This document shows, piece by piece, positions 9,026 to 15,753 of a stretch of DNA of 15,753 nt. This DNA is from Sporomusaceae bacterium (lineage in GTDB: Bacteria; Bacillota_C; Negativicutes; Sporomusales_B; UBA7701), in contig JALHDI010000065.1 of the NCBI GenBank assembly GCA_022839045.1, forward strand, positions 1 to 15,753. The letters are read 5' to 3'. Position 1 is the stretch's first letter. Each line of letters begins with the position of its first letter. The notes under the pieces are model-generated. The model did no database searches, had not been told where the DNA came from, and worked only from the letters and a program-made list of their open reading frames with translations. The position numbers were made by a program, and so were the translations under genes.

Positions 9026-9883
9026 ATGAATTGGCTCTGGGAGTTCCCGGCGGGGTTGTTCTTCGATATCGGCACGCCGATCGAGACTGCCGTCATTTAT
9101 CTTAGCACCGATTTCGGTTATGTTTTCGAATTCGTCAAGACGGCGCTGCAGGCTTTCGCGCAGGGCGTCCAGGCGGTGGTTTCGTTTGTGCCCTGGTGGC
9201 TGACGATCGCGGCGGTGGGCGTGTGGGGCTGGAAGTCGAGCGGCCGGCCGGCCCGGGGCGCGCTGTACGCCGGGCTGCTGCTGTTCGTCGGCCTAATGGG
9301 ACTGTGGCCGCTGATGCTGGAGACCATTTCGCTGGTGATCGCTTCGGTCATCATTTCCCTGTTTATCGGCCTGCCGGTAGGGGTGGCGGTGTCCGGCAGC
9401 GACCAGGCCAACGAAGGACTGCGTCCGGTGCTGGACGCGATGCAGACCATGCCGACCTTCGTTTATCTTATCCCGGCGGTGATGTTTTTCGGGTTGGGGC
9501 AGGTGCCGGCGATAATCGCGACAACGATTTACGCCGTGCCGCCGGTTATACGCCTGACGAGCCATGCCATCAGGCAGGTGGACGCCGAGGTGGTGGAGGC
9601 GGCCCGCTCCTTCGGTTCGACCTGGGGGCAGGTGCTGTTCAAGGTGCAGATCCCGCAGGCGTTGCCGACGATTATGACCGGGGTCAACCAGACGATCATG
9701 ATGGCGGTGGCGATGGTGGTCACCTGCTCGATGATCGGCGCCAAGGGGCTGGGCATGGAGGTGCTGATCGGCATCAACCGTCTGGAGCTGGGACGCGGGT
9801 TCACCGCCGGGGTGGCAATAGTGATCGTGGCGATTATTATCGACCGTCTTACCCAGAACTGGTCGGACGCGAAAAAGGGATGA
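9026..9883 (+). CDS. Glycine betaine/proline ABC transporter, permease
   Basis: Membrane subunit of the importer (OpuAB/ProW class), 285 residues. An amphipathic N-terminal stretch precedes about six or seven membrane helices. The ABC coupling (EAA) motif is clear as EAARSFGSTWGQVLFKVQIPQ around residues 191-211, followed by PTIMTGVNQTIMMAVAMVV, the conserved membrane segment of the betaine permeases. It starts 13 bases after the receptor gene stops, with a weak ribosome binding site (GGCGGGA), and ends 11 bases before the ATPase start, so all three genes are translated from one message. Length is typical for the family. Confidence 0.93.
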   Translation: MNWLWEFPAGLFFDIGTPIETAVIYLSTDFGYVFEFVKTALQAFAQGVQAVVSFVPWWLTIAAVGVWGWKSSGRPARGALYAGLLLFVGLMGLWPLMLETISLVIASVIISLFIGLPVGVAVSGSDQANEGLRPVLDAMQTMPTFVYLIPAVMFFGLGQVPAIIATTIYAVPPVIRLTSHAIRQVDAEVVEAARSFGSTWGQVLFKVQIPQALPTIMTGVNQTIMMAVAMVVTCSMIGAKGLGMEVLIGINRLELGRGFTAGVAIVIVAIIIDRLTQNWSDAKKG

Positions 9884-9894
9884 GGTAATGCCTG

Positions 9895-11070
9895 GTGGAT
9901 GAAATATTGCGGGTAGAGCATCTGACGATGCTGTTCGGGGCCAATGCGTCCGCGGCGCTGAAAAGCCTGCAGACGGGCGCGGAGAAGGACGAGATCCTGA
10001 AGAAGACCGGCGTGGCCGTCGGTGTTTACGATGTCAATTTTTCCATTGCCCAGGGAGAGATCTTTGTCATCATCGGCCTGTCGGGCAGCGGGAAGTCGAC
10101 CGTCGTCCGCTGCCTGAACCTCCTCAACCACCCCACCCAGGGGGCGGTGTATTTCAAGGGGCGCGATATCACCAAGTTCGACAGCCGCCAGCTGAGGGAG
10201 TACCGGCGGACGAATATCGCCATGGTCTTTCAGAGTTTCGGGCTGATGAGCCACCGCAACGTGCTGGGGAATGTGGTGTACGGCCTGGAGGTGCGGGGAA
10301 CGCCGAAAGCCGAGCGAGAGCGGCGGGCTGCGGAGATGATCGAGATGGTCGGGCTGGCGGGCTGGGAATACCGGCCGATCACCGCGCTGAGCGGCGGGAT
10401 GCGGCAGCGGGTCGGGTTGGCCCGCGCCCTGGCCAACGACCCCGACGTTTTGCTGATGGATGAGCCGTTTTCGGCGCTCGACCCGATCATCAGGCGCGAT
10501 ATGCAGTTCGAGCTGCTGAGCATCCAGAAGAAGGTGCGCAAGACGATCGTTTTCATCACCCACGATATCAACGAGGCTTTCAAGCTGGGCAACCGGGTGG
10601 CGATTATGAAGGACGGCCGCGTGGTGCAGGTGGGCACGCCGGAGGAGGTGCTGGAAAATCCGGTGGACGCCTATGTGGAGAAGTTCATCAGCGATATCGA
10701 CCGGTCGAGGATTTTGTCGGTGCGCAATGTCATGAGCGCGCCGTCGGCGATCGTGAAGAAGGGCGACGGCTGGCATGTGGCGATGGGTCAGATGCGGTCG
10801 AACGGCGTTTCGAGCGTGTATATGGTGGATGACGATATGCGGCTGCTAGGACTGCTGACCCTCGACGGGGCGATGCAGGTCCGGGGCGGCACGCTGAGCC
10901 TCGAGGAGGCGGTGATCCGGGAGATTCCGCTGACGACCGCCGATACGTCGTTGCAGGAGCTTATGCCGGTGGCGGCCGAGGCCAAGTATCCGATCGCCGT
11001 GGTCGACGACCAGCGGCAGCTTGTCGGTATCGTCACCAAGGCGGCGGTGCTTTCGTCCCTGGTGGGATGA
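9895..11070 (+). CDS. Glycine betaine/proline ABC transporter, ATPase with CBS domains
   Basis: Energy-coupling subunit (OpuAA/ProV class), 391 residues. Residues 1-60 carry the N-terminal insertion typical of this class (ASAALKSLQTGAEKDEILKKTG). Walker A GLSGSGKST is at 61-69, the Q-loop glutamine at 113, the signature LSGGMRQR at 165-172, Walker B VLLMDE at 185-190 and the switch histidine at 223. Residues about 275-390 form a pair of CBS domains (MSAPSAIV..., then IREIPLTTADTSLQELMPV and YPIAVVDDQRQLVGIVTK), which in characterised betaine transporters sense ionic strength or bind cyclic di-AMP. Regulation here is inferred from that. The start is GTG at 9895 with GAGGT at 9882-9886, 8 bases before; the ATG at 9888 is out of frame and opens only four codons. 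Confidence 0.95.
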   Translation: MDEILRVEHLTMLFGANASAALKSLQTGAEKDEILKKTGVAVGVYDVNFSIAQGEIFVIIGLSGSGKSTVVRCLNLLNHPTQGAVYFKGRDITKFDSRQLREYRRTNIAMVFQSFGLMSHRNVLGNVVYGLEVRGTPKAERERRAAEMIEMVGLAGWEYRPITALSGGMRQRVGLARALANDPDVLLMDEPFSALDPIIRRDMQFELLSIQKKVRKTIVFITHDINEAFKLGNRVAIMKDGRVVQVGTPEEVLENPVDAYVEKFISDIDRSRILSVRNVMSAPSAIVKKGDGWHVAMGQMRSNGVSSVYMVDDDMRLLGLLTLDGAMQVRGGTLSLEEAVIREIPLTTADTSLQELMPVAAEAKYPIAVVDDQRQLVGIVTKAAVLSSLVG

Positions 11071-11093
11071 CGGCGGCCGCGCCGCAAATACAG

Positions 11094-11136
11094 AAAACGG
11101 CCCGAATCTGTGGATTCGAGCCGTTTTTTTTTTTTT
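11094..11136 (+). terminator. Terminator of the betaine operon, probably bidirectional
   Basis: AAAACGGC pairs with GCCGTTTT and CGAATC with GATTCG, loop TGTG, followed by an unbroken run of 13 T (11124-11136). The ligase on the other strand ends at 11171, and the AAAA on the left arm gives it a T tract too. Confidence 0.93.
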
Positions 11137-11170
11137 CTGTGCGGCGATGCTGGCATGAGGCGGGGCCGGG

Positions 11171-12673
11171 TCAGCCGGCCTGTTCGCCGTCGGCGCCGTT
11201 TTTCGCCTGGTCGCGGAGGACGCGCTTGAGGATTTTGCCGGTCTGGTTCTTGGGGAGGGCGTCGAGGACGACGAAGTCGCGGGGGAGTTTGTAGGCGGCG
11301 AGGTTGGCCGCGAGGTAGTCGCGGATGGCTTTTTTGTCGAGGGTGTGGCCTTCGGCGAGGACGAGGTAGGCCCTGACCGCCTGGCCGCGCAGTTCGTCGG
11401 GGACGCCGATGACGGCGGCTTCGGCGACGCCGGGGTAGGCGTAGAGCAGTTCCTCGATTTCGCGGGGGTAGACGTTTTCGCCGTTGGCGATTATCAGGTC
11501 TTTGAGGCGGTCGACGATGTAGAAGTACCACTCGGTGTCGCGGTAGGCGAGGTCGCCGGTGTGCAGCCAGCCGTCGCGCAGGGCGAGCGAGGTTTCGAGC
11601 GGCAGGTTGTAGTAGCCCTGCATGACGCTCGGCCCTTTGACGACGATTTCGCCGACGGTGCCGGGGGCGACGGGTTCGCCTTTGGGGCCGGCGATTCTGA
11701 CTTCGAGGCCGGGCAGGGGCTTGCCGATCGAGTAGTATTTGGTCTTGTCGGGCGGGTTGAGGGTGACGACGGGCGAGGCTTCGGAGAGGCCGTAGCCTTC
11801 GATGATGGGCCGGCCGTATTTTTCCCGGAATTGCCGGGCGACTTTCTCGGGCAGGGGGGCGCCGCCGGAGACGAAGAAGCGGACGCCGGCGAGGTCGCCG
11901 GGTTCGCCGACGCGGGCGAGGAAGTTGTACATGGGCGGCACGCCGTACATGACGGTGACGCCGTATTCTTTGATGGCGGCAATGGTTTCCTTGGGGGTGA
12001 AGCCGTCGAGGACGGTGACGGACGCGCCGCAGAGGAGCGGGTTGAGGACGGCGCATGTCCAGGCGAAGCAGTGGTACATGGGCAGGACGCAGAGGACGTT
12101 GTCGGCGGCGGCGACGGGCAGCGCCTCGCTGAAGGCGGCGGCGTTGCTGACGAGGTTGCCGTGGCTGAGGACGGCGTCTTTGGGACTGCCGGTGGTGCCG
12201 GAGGTATAGATGATGGCGCAGGGGCTGTCGGCCCCGAGGTTGGCGTCGATATCGGGGGCAGGCGGGAAGGTTTCGGCGGCCAGCCGCGCTTTGACGGCGG
12301 GGATGGCGTACTGGGCGAGCGGGCCCTGATAGCCGCAGCGCTCGAGCTCGGCATCCAGGCTGAGGGGTTCGGCGGTGATGAGGTGACGGATGCGGGCGTC
12401 GTTGATGATGTAGGCGATTTCCCTGGCGGTGAGCTGGAAGTTGAGCGGCACGGCGACGGCGCCGAGGCTGACGACGGCCATGTAGCTGTAGACGAATTCG
12501 ACCGCGTTGCGGGAGATGAGGCCGACGGTGTCGCCGGGCCCGACGCCGGCCTGGTGCAGGAAGGCGCGGTAGGCGGCGACTTCGGCGCGAAGTTGCTTAT
12601 AGGTGGCGTTTCCTTTGCCGCGGAAGGCGACGGTGTCGCCCGTTCCCCGGGCGATCAGCTGATGTACGAGCAT
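11171..12673 (-). CDS. AMP-dependent acyl-CoA synthetase/ligase
   Basis: Activates a carboxylic acid with ATP to an acyl-adenylate and then a CoA thioester; cytoplasmic, 500 residues, typical length for the medium/long-chain acyl-CoA ligase group. Motifs: phosphate-binding loop YTSGTTGSPKD at 156-166, EGYGLSE at 292-298, GWLHTGD at 368-374, the hinge VDRLKDLI with GENVYP near 387-403, and PKNQTGK with catalytic Lys480. The loop normally ends PKG; here codon 166 (12176-12178) reads Asp. The closest pattern is FadD/LcfB-like, but the substrate could be a fatty, aromatic or branched acid. ATG at 12673 is preceded by AGGAGG (complement of 12680-12685) with 6 bases between. It is a single-gene unit with its own promoter and shares the terminator at 11094-11136 with the betaine operon. 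Confidence 0.93.
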   Translation of the reverse strand: MLVHQLIARGTGDTVAFRGKGNATYKQLRAEVAAYRAFLHQAGVGPGDTVGLISRNAVEFVYSYMAVVSLGAVAVPLNFQLTAREIAYIINDARIRHLITAEPLSLDAELERCGYQGPLAQYAIPAVKARLAAETFPPAPDIDANLGADSPCAIIYTSGTTGSPKDAVLSHGNLVSNAAAFSEALPVAAADNVLCVLPMYHCFAWTCAVLNPLLCGASVTVLDGFTPKETIAAIKEYGVTVMYGVPPMYNFLARVGEPGDLAGVRFFVSGGAPLPEKVARQFREKYGRPIIEGYGLSEASPVVTLNPPDKTKYYSIGKPLPGLEVRIAGPKGEPVAPGTVGEIVVKGPSVMQGYYNLPLETSLALRDGWLHTGDLAYRDTEWYFYIVDRLKDLIIANGENVYPREIEELLYAYPGVAEAAVIGVPDELRGQAVRAYLVLAEGHTLDKKAIRDYLAANLAAYKLPRDFVVLDALPKNQTGKILKRVLRDQAKNGADGEQAG

Positions 12674-12713
12674 CCTAAACCTCCTGCTGCTTTTTCAACA
12701 AACGTATGTGGGT

Positions 12714-12742
12714 ATTTTATCCTAAAAATCCCGATTTGTCAC
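12714..12742 (-). promoter_or_regulatory. Promoter of the acyl-CoA ligase
   Basis: On the minus strand, GTGACA (complement of 12737-12742), a 17-base spacer and TAAAAT (complement of 12714-12719), about 40 bases before the ligase start. Confidence 0.6.
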
Positions 12743-12749
12743 GCGTGGT

Positions 12750-12768
12750 GGTCCGGGCGGGCCTTTTT
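12750..12768 (+). terminator. Short terminator-like hairpin in the divergent gap
   Basis: GGTCC pairs with GGGCC (one T/G wobble) around GGGC, followed by TTTTT. No plus-strand gene lies upstream, so it may be an attenuator ahead of the next operon, a guard against antisense transcription, or chance. Confidence 0.3.
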
Positions 12769-12852
12769 CGGGGAGCGGCCGGCGGGCGGCCAGACAGGAA
12801 TATCCTATTATTGGTCGAAGTAGGTGTAAAAATACGCGAGGGGGTTGTCGAC

Positions 12853-13443
12853 ATGGCCAAATACGACGAGAAGCTTTCTTATCTGCAGAAGCCGGACCCG
12901 GCGGAGGTGCCGCCCGAGTTGCAGGAGATCTTCGACAAGTACACTGATTTTCAGCAGAAGAACTGGGGGTTCATCAACAATCTGTTCAAGGTGCTGCCGC
13001 TCAACGCGCATCAGTACAAGGGGTTCCTCGATTTCAAGGCGTCGCTGTTCACCCCGGAGACATGCTATCTTTCCAACGCCGACAAGGAGATGATGGGGAT
13101 CGTTGTGTCGACGGTCAACAACTGCGCGTATTGCCTGACGACCCATACCGACGCGCTGCGCGGGATGGTAGACGACCCTGCCTGGGTGGACACGCTGAGC
13201 TACAATTACCGCTCCGCCAAGCTGACGCCTAAGCAGCGGGCGCTGTGCGATTACGCCTTTTTCGTGACCGCGTATCCACGGGAGATTGACACCGATCAGG
13301 TGGATAAGCTGCGGGCGGTGGGTTTCACCGACCACGAGGTCCTGGAGGCGGCGTACGTGGCAGGGTTCTTTAACTACACGAACCGCTGGGTGAGTACGAT
13401 CAAGCCGATGGCCAACCCCGGCCATTTCGGCCACAACCGTTAG
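12853..13443 (+). CDS. Peroxidase-related enzyme, AhpD/carboxymuconolactone decarboxylase-like
   Basis: A 196-residue cytoplasmic protein of the AhpD-like superfamily. The active-site signature is NNCAYCLTTHT at residues 89-99, with the redox pair Cys91/Cys94 and His98, as in alkylhydroperoxidase AhpD and the uncharacterised peroxidase-related enzyme group that it matches in length. A second cysteine-bearing helix (LTPKQRALCDYAFFVTAYP) and the C-terminal EAAYVAGFFNYTNRW, typical of the group, follow. The predicted role is disposal of peroxides or another thiol-dependent redox step; the substrate is unknown. ATG at 12853 has GAGGGGG at 12838-12844, 8 bases before. It is the first gene of a likely three-gene operon with RidA 13 bases downstream. 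Longer in-frame starts upstream lack both a ribosome site and a sensible N-terminus. Confidence 0.92.
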   Translation: MAKYDEKLSYLQKPDPAEVPPELQEIFDKYTDFQQKNWGFINNLFKVLPLNAHQYKGFLDFKASLFTPETCYLSNADKEMMGIVVSTVNNCAYCLTTHTDALRGMVDDPAWVDTLSYNYRSAKLTPKQRALCDYAFFVTAYPREIDTDQVDKLRAVGFTDHEVLEAAYVAGFFNYTNRWVSTIKPMANPGHFGHNR

Positions 13444-13456
13444 GAGGAGGATACAT

Positions 13457-13837
13457 ATGGCGAGGACAGCTTTCAGCGCGGCGGGGGCCGCGACGGTGGG
13501 GCCATATTCGCACGCGGTGGCGGCCGGCGAGTTTGTTTATCTTTCGGGGCAGACGCCGCTCGACCCGAAGACGGGCAAGCTGGTGGAGGGCGATGTGGGC
13601 GCCCAGACGGCGCAGTGTTTCGAGAATCTGGCGAATGTGCTGGCGGCCGCCGGGCTGACGTTGGACGATGTGGTGAAGGTGAACGTTTTCCTGACCGATA
13701 TGGGCGATTTCGCGGCGATGAACGCGGTGTACGCGACGAAGTTCGCCGCGCCGTACCCGGCGCGGTCGACGGTCGGCGTGGCGGCGCTGCCCCTCGGGGC
13801 GCGGGTGGAGATCGAGATGATCGCCCGCCGGGGCTGA
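13457..13837 (+). CDS. ridA: RidA family imine/enamine deaminase
   Basis: A 126-residue trimeric-type protein of the YjgF/YER057c/UK114 family. RidA hydrolyses reactive 2-aminoacrylate and related imines released by PLP enzymes such as serine and threonine dehydratases. Full-length pattern: GPYSHAV (Tyr17), FVYLSGQTPLDP, QTAQCFENLANVLAAAG, VVKVNVFLTDM, and PARSTVGVAALPLGARVEIEMIA. Arg103 corresponds to the substrate carboxylate-binding arginine (Arg105 in E. coli RidA), so it belongs to the catalytically competent group. ATG at 13457 follows a strong GGAGGAGG site. It is tightly linked to the AhpD-like gene 13 bases upstream. Other Rid subgroups remain possible, and the gene symbol is by family resemblance. 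Confidence 0.93.
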   Translation: MARTAFSAAGAATVGPYSHAVAAGEFVYLSGQTPLDPKTGKLVEGDVGAQTAQCFENLANVLAAAGLTLDDVVKVNVFLTDMGDFAAMNAVYATKFAAPYPARSTVGVAALPLGARVEIEMIARRG

Positions 13838-13922
13838 AATGCGTCCGCGGGGGCAGGACATTCCTTTCCGGCCGAGAAGAGTAGAGATGGCAGCAATATA
13901 CGGGTAGGAGCTGGCGCGGTCA

Positions 13923-15269
13923 ATGGGGCAGGATAAGGAAACGGTCGCCTGGCAGGCGAAGGTGCGCGCGCTGGAGCGGCGGCGGTGGATGATATGGGTG
14001 CCGGTGGCGCTGGCTTTTTTGGCCGCGTATTTCCACCGCACCGCGACGGGCGTGGTGGCCGACAGCCTGATGCGCGATTTCGCCATCGGGCGGGCGGCCG
14101 AGCTGGGGGTTCTTTCGTCGATTTATTTCTATACGTACGCGGCGGTGCAGCTGCCGGCCGGCATCATGGCCGATTTCTGGGGGCCGCGGCGGACGGTAAC
14201 GCTGGCGCTGGTGATCGCGACCGGCGGGGCCGTGCTGTTCGGGGCGAGCGGGAGCCTGCCCGCTCTGTACGCCGGCCGCTTTTTATCGAGCCTGGGCGTC
14301 GGGCTGTTGTTAGTGAATCTCGTCAAGATCCAGGCCGAGTGGTTCCGGCTGCGGGAATTCGGCACGATGTTGGGGCTTACGGTGCTGGTGGGCAACGCCG
14401 GTTCGCTGCTGGCGGCCACGCCGCTGGCGTTCGTGGTGGACGCGCTGGACTGGCGCACGGCTTTCTACATGATCGCCGCGTATTCGCTGGCGATGGCGGC
14501 GGCGTGTTGGCTGGTCGTGCGCGACCGGCCAGCCGACGTGGGGCTGCCGCCGATCGCGGCGGTGGAGGAGCGCGAGAGAGCGGCCGCCGCAGCGACGGCG
14601 ACGGCCCGGGACAGCGTGGCCACCTGCATCCGGACGGTGCTGGGCAACCGCTATACCTGGCCGCCTTTTTTGGCGGCGATCGCGGTGTACGGGGTTTTCA
14701 TGGCTTTCCTCGGGGTGTGGGGCGTGCCGTATTTCATGCAGATGTACGGCATGTCGCGGATCGAGGCGTCGAATTATATGGTGGCGATCGTGGCCGGCAA
14801 TATGATCGGCGGGCCGCTGGTCGGCTTCGTGTCCGACAGGCTGGGGTTCAGGCGGTGGCCGTACTGCGGCGCGGTCGCGCTTTTTCTGGGCGCGTGGCTG
14901 GCGCTGACGGCGTGGGACGGCGGCAAGCCGCCGGTATGGGCGCTGTATCCGCTCATGTTCGCTTTCGGGGTGGGGCTGTCGGGGCTGACGATTTCGGTCG
15001 CGTGCGTGCGCGAGGTCAATCCGCCGCATATGGCCGGCATCGCGGCCGGGTTCGCCAACTCGGGCCCGTTCGTCGGCGCGGCGCTGATGCAGCCGATTTT
15101 CGGCTGGGTGCTTGATATGCACTGGCAGGGGGCGATCGAGAACGGGGTGAAGGTTTACCCCGGCAGCGCCTGGCAGAGCGCGTTCTGGCTGTGCGCGGCG
15201 GTGCTGGCCGTGGGGCTGGCGTTGACGCTCTTAATCAGGGAGACGCGCTGCAGGGCGAGAGGCGAGTAA
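13923..15269 (+). CDS. MFS transporter
   Basis: Inner-membrane secondary transporter of the major facilitator superfamily, 448 residues with about 12 membrane helices. After a charged N-terminal 22 residues, the first helix reads MIWVPVALAFLAAYF and is followed by HRTATGVVADSLMRDF. The loop between helices 2 and 3 carries the family motif as GIMADFWGPRR (80-90), and the second half has a matching GFVSDRLGFRR. A central cytoplasmic loop (about residues 212-230) is rich in Ala, Glu and Arg. The substrate cannot be read from the sequence; an organic anion is a guess from the class. ATG at 13923 has GGAG only 13 bases upstream, a loose spacing. The gene follows ridA by 85 bases and ends the operon at the terminator beyond 15296. 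Confidence 0.92.
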   Translation: MGQDKETVAWQAKVRALERRRWMIWVPVALAFLAAYFHRTATGVVADSLMRDFAIGRAAELGVLSSIYFYTYAAVQLPAGIMADFWGPRRTVTLALVIATGGAVLFGASGSLPALYAGRFLSSLGVGLLLVNLVKIQAEWFRLREFGTMLGLTVLVGNAGSLLAATPLAFVVDALDWRTAFYMIAAYSLAMAAACWLVVRDRPADVGLPPIAAVEERERAAAAATATARDSVATCIRTVLGNRYTWPPFLAAIAVYGVFMAFLGVWGVPYFMQMYGMSRIEASNYMVAIVAGNMIGGPLVGFVSDRLGFRRWPYCGAVALFLGAWLALTAWDGGKPPVWALYPLMFAFGVGLSGLTISVACVREVNPPHMAGIAAGFANSGPFVGAALMQPIFGWVLDMHWQGAIENGVKVYPGSAWQSAFWLCAAVLAVGLALTLLIRETRCRARGE

Positions 15270-15295
15270 GAGGGGATTGGCTAAAAGGGATAATA

Positions 15296-15340
15296 AAAAT
15301 AGACCGTCTAAAGCGAAGGCGCTTTGGGACGGTCTTTTTT
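15296..15340. terminator. Terminator between MFS gene and OsmC gene, bidirectional
   Basis: AAAATAGACCGTC pairs with GACGGTCTTTTTT (with a slight end mismatch) and an inner AAAGCG/CGCTTT stem has the loop AAGG. It has T runs on both strands and sits between two converging genes. Confidence 0.9.
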
Positions 15341-15359
15341 GTGTTTGGGGCTGGGGTGT

Positions 15360-15752
15360 CTAGGAGCGGTATTTGAAGGTGATGGTTTTTTTCATGTCGG
15401 GGTGGAGGCTGTTGAAAACCGGGCATTCTTTGGCGGTGAGCTCGATGATTTTTTTCTGCTTGGGGGTGTAGTTGTCGTGCGGCAGGGTGAATTCGCTGAT
15501 AAGCTCGATTATGCGGCGCGGGTCGGTGCCCATGACTTTGGTGGTGGTAACTTCGGCGCCTTCGATGGAGAAGCCGTGGGTTTCGGCGGCGATGCCCATG
15601 ATGGTGAGGACGCAGGAGCCGAAGGCGGTGGCGACGAGGTCGGTGGGGGAGAAGGCTTCGCCGCGGCCGTGGTTGTCGACGGGGGCGTCGGTGATGAGCT
15701 TGTTGCCCGATTGGAGGTGGACGCATTCGGTGCGCAGGTTGCCGAGGTACTT
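15360..15752 (-). CDS. OsmC family protein (5' end outside window)
   Basis: Thiol-dependent peroxidase-type protein of the OsmC/Ohr superfamily. 130 residues are visible, beginning KYLGNLRTECVHLQSG; only about ten N-terminal residues are likely missing beyond the right edge. The two catalytic cysteines are present in their usual settings: FSPTDLVATAFGSC (visible residue 47) and TAKECPVF (visible residue 110). The ATG at 15599 is internal, since the open frame and the first cysteine motif extend past it. The pattern resembles the YhfA-like branch more than the organic hydroperoxide resistance (Ohr) branch. It is read toward the MFS gene and shares its terminator. Confidence 0.92.
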   Translation of the reverse strand, partial: KYLGNLRTECVHLQSGNKLITDAPVDNHGRGEAFSPTDLVATAFGSCVLTIMGIAAETHGFSIEGAEVTTTKVMGTDPRRIIELISEFTLPHDNYTPKQKKIIELTAKECPVFNSLHPDMKKTITFKYRS

Positions 15753-15753
15753 G

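Noticed and set aside
11124..11136. Run of 13 T as a phase-variable tract
   Set aside because: It lies in a terminator outside any coding region or promoter spacer, so length change would have little switching effect.
11345..12823. Plus-strand 492-residue open frame opposite the acyl-CoA ligase
   Set aside because: It is a composition shadow: Gly/Asp/Val/Ala-rich, no motifs, exactly antisense to a gene with all its family motifs, and it runs into the ligase promoter.

Overview
The window is a piece of chromosome from a GC-rich bacterium with Firmicutes-type expression signals: strong AGGAGG-like ribosome binding sites, TTG and GTG starts, textbook -35/-10 promoters, and intrinsic terminators closing nearly every unit. 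The gene set (a C-GCAxxG-C-C family protein, a glycine betaine ABC transporter, OsmC and AhpD-like redox proteins, DUF6141 and PsbP-like envelope proteins) fits an anaerobic Negativicutes/Sporomusaceae-type organism. That placement is an inference from how the proteins look, not from a marker gene.

Left part (1-4040). The 3' 96% or so of uvrA (nucleotide excision repair), closed by a terminator. Next come a small exported protein of unknown function starting at TTG, with its own terminator, and a C-GCAxxG-C-C family cysteine protein, also starting at TTG.

Middle (about 4040-6000). An abruptly AT-rich island holds one gene, a P-loop ATPase resembling the Sll1717 family often seen near defence genes. 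It is broken by an in-frame TGA and a one-base frameshift but is otherwise full length. A 7-bp repeat (TAGATTG) occurs at both edges of the island. Directly after it, composition flips to very GC-rich over about 240 bases with no convincing gene. This stretch has several hairpins, a possible closing stem and an intrinsic terminator, and is the best candidate here for an undescribed RNA or dispersed element.

Centre right (6000-11140). Two tandem paralogous PsbP-like exported proteins, each with its own nearly identical promoter, are followed by a DUF6141 membrane protein. Then comes a three-gene glycine betaine/proline-type ABC importer (binding lipoprotein, permease, ATPase with CBS domains) under a strong promoter and closed by a terminator with 13 T.

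Right part (11140-15753). A minus-strand acyl-CoA/AMP ligase is transcribed away from a plus-strand operon encoding an AhpD-like peroxidase-related enzyme, a RidA imine deaminase and an MFS transporter. A minus-strand OsmC-family protein is cut by the right edge. Apart from the interrupted ATPase and the GC-rich segment after it, this is ordinary housekeeping and stress-related chromosome.
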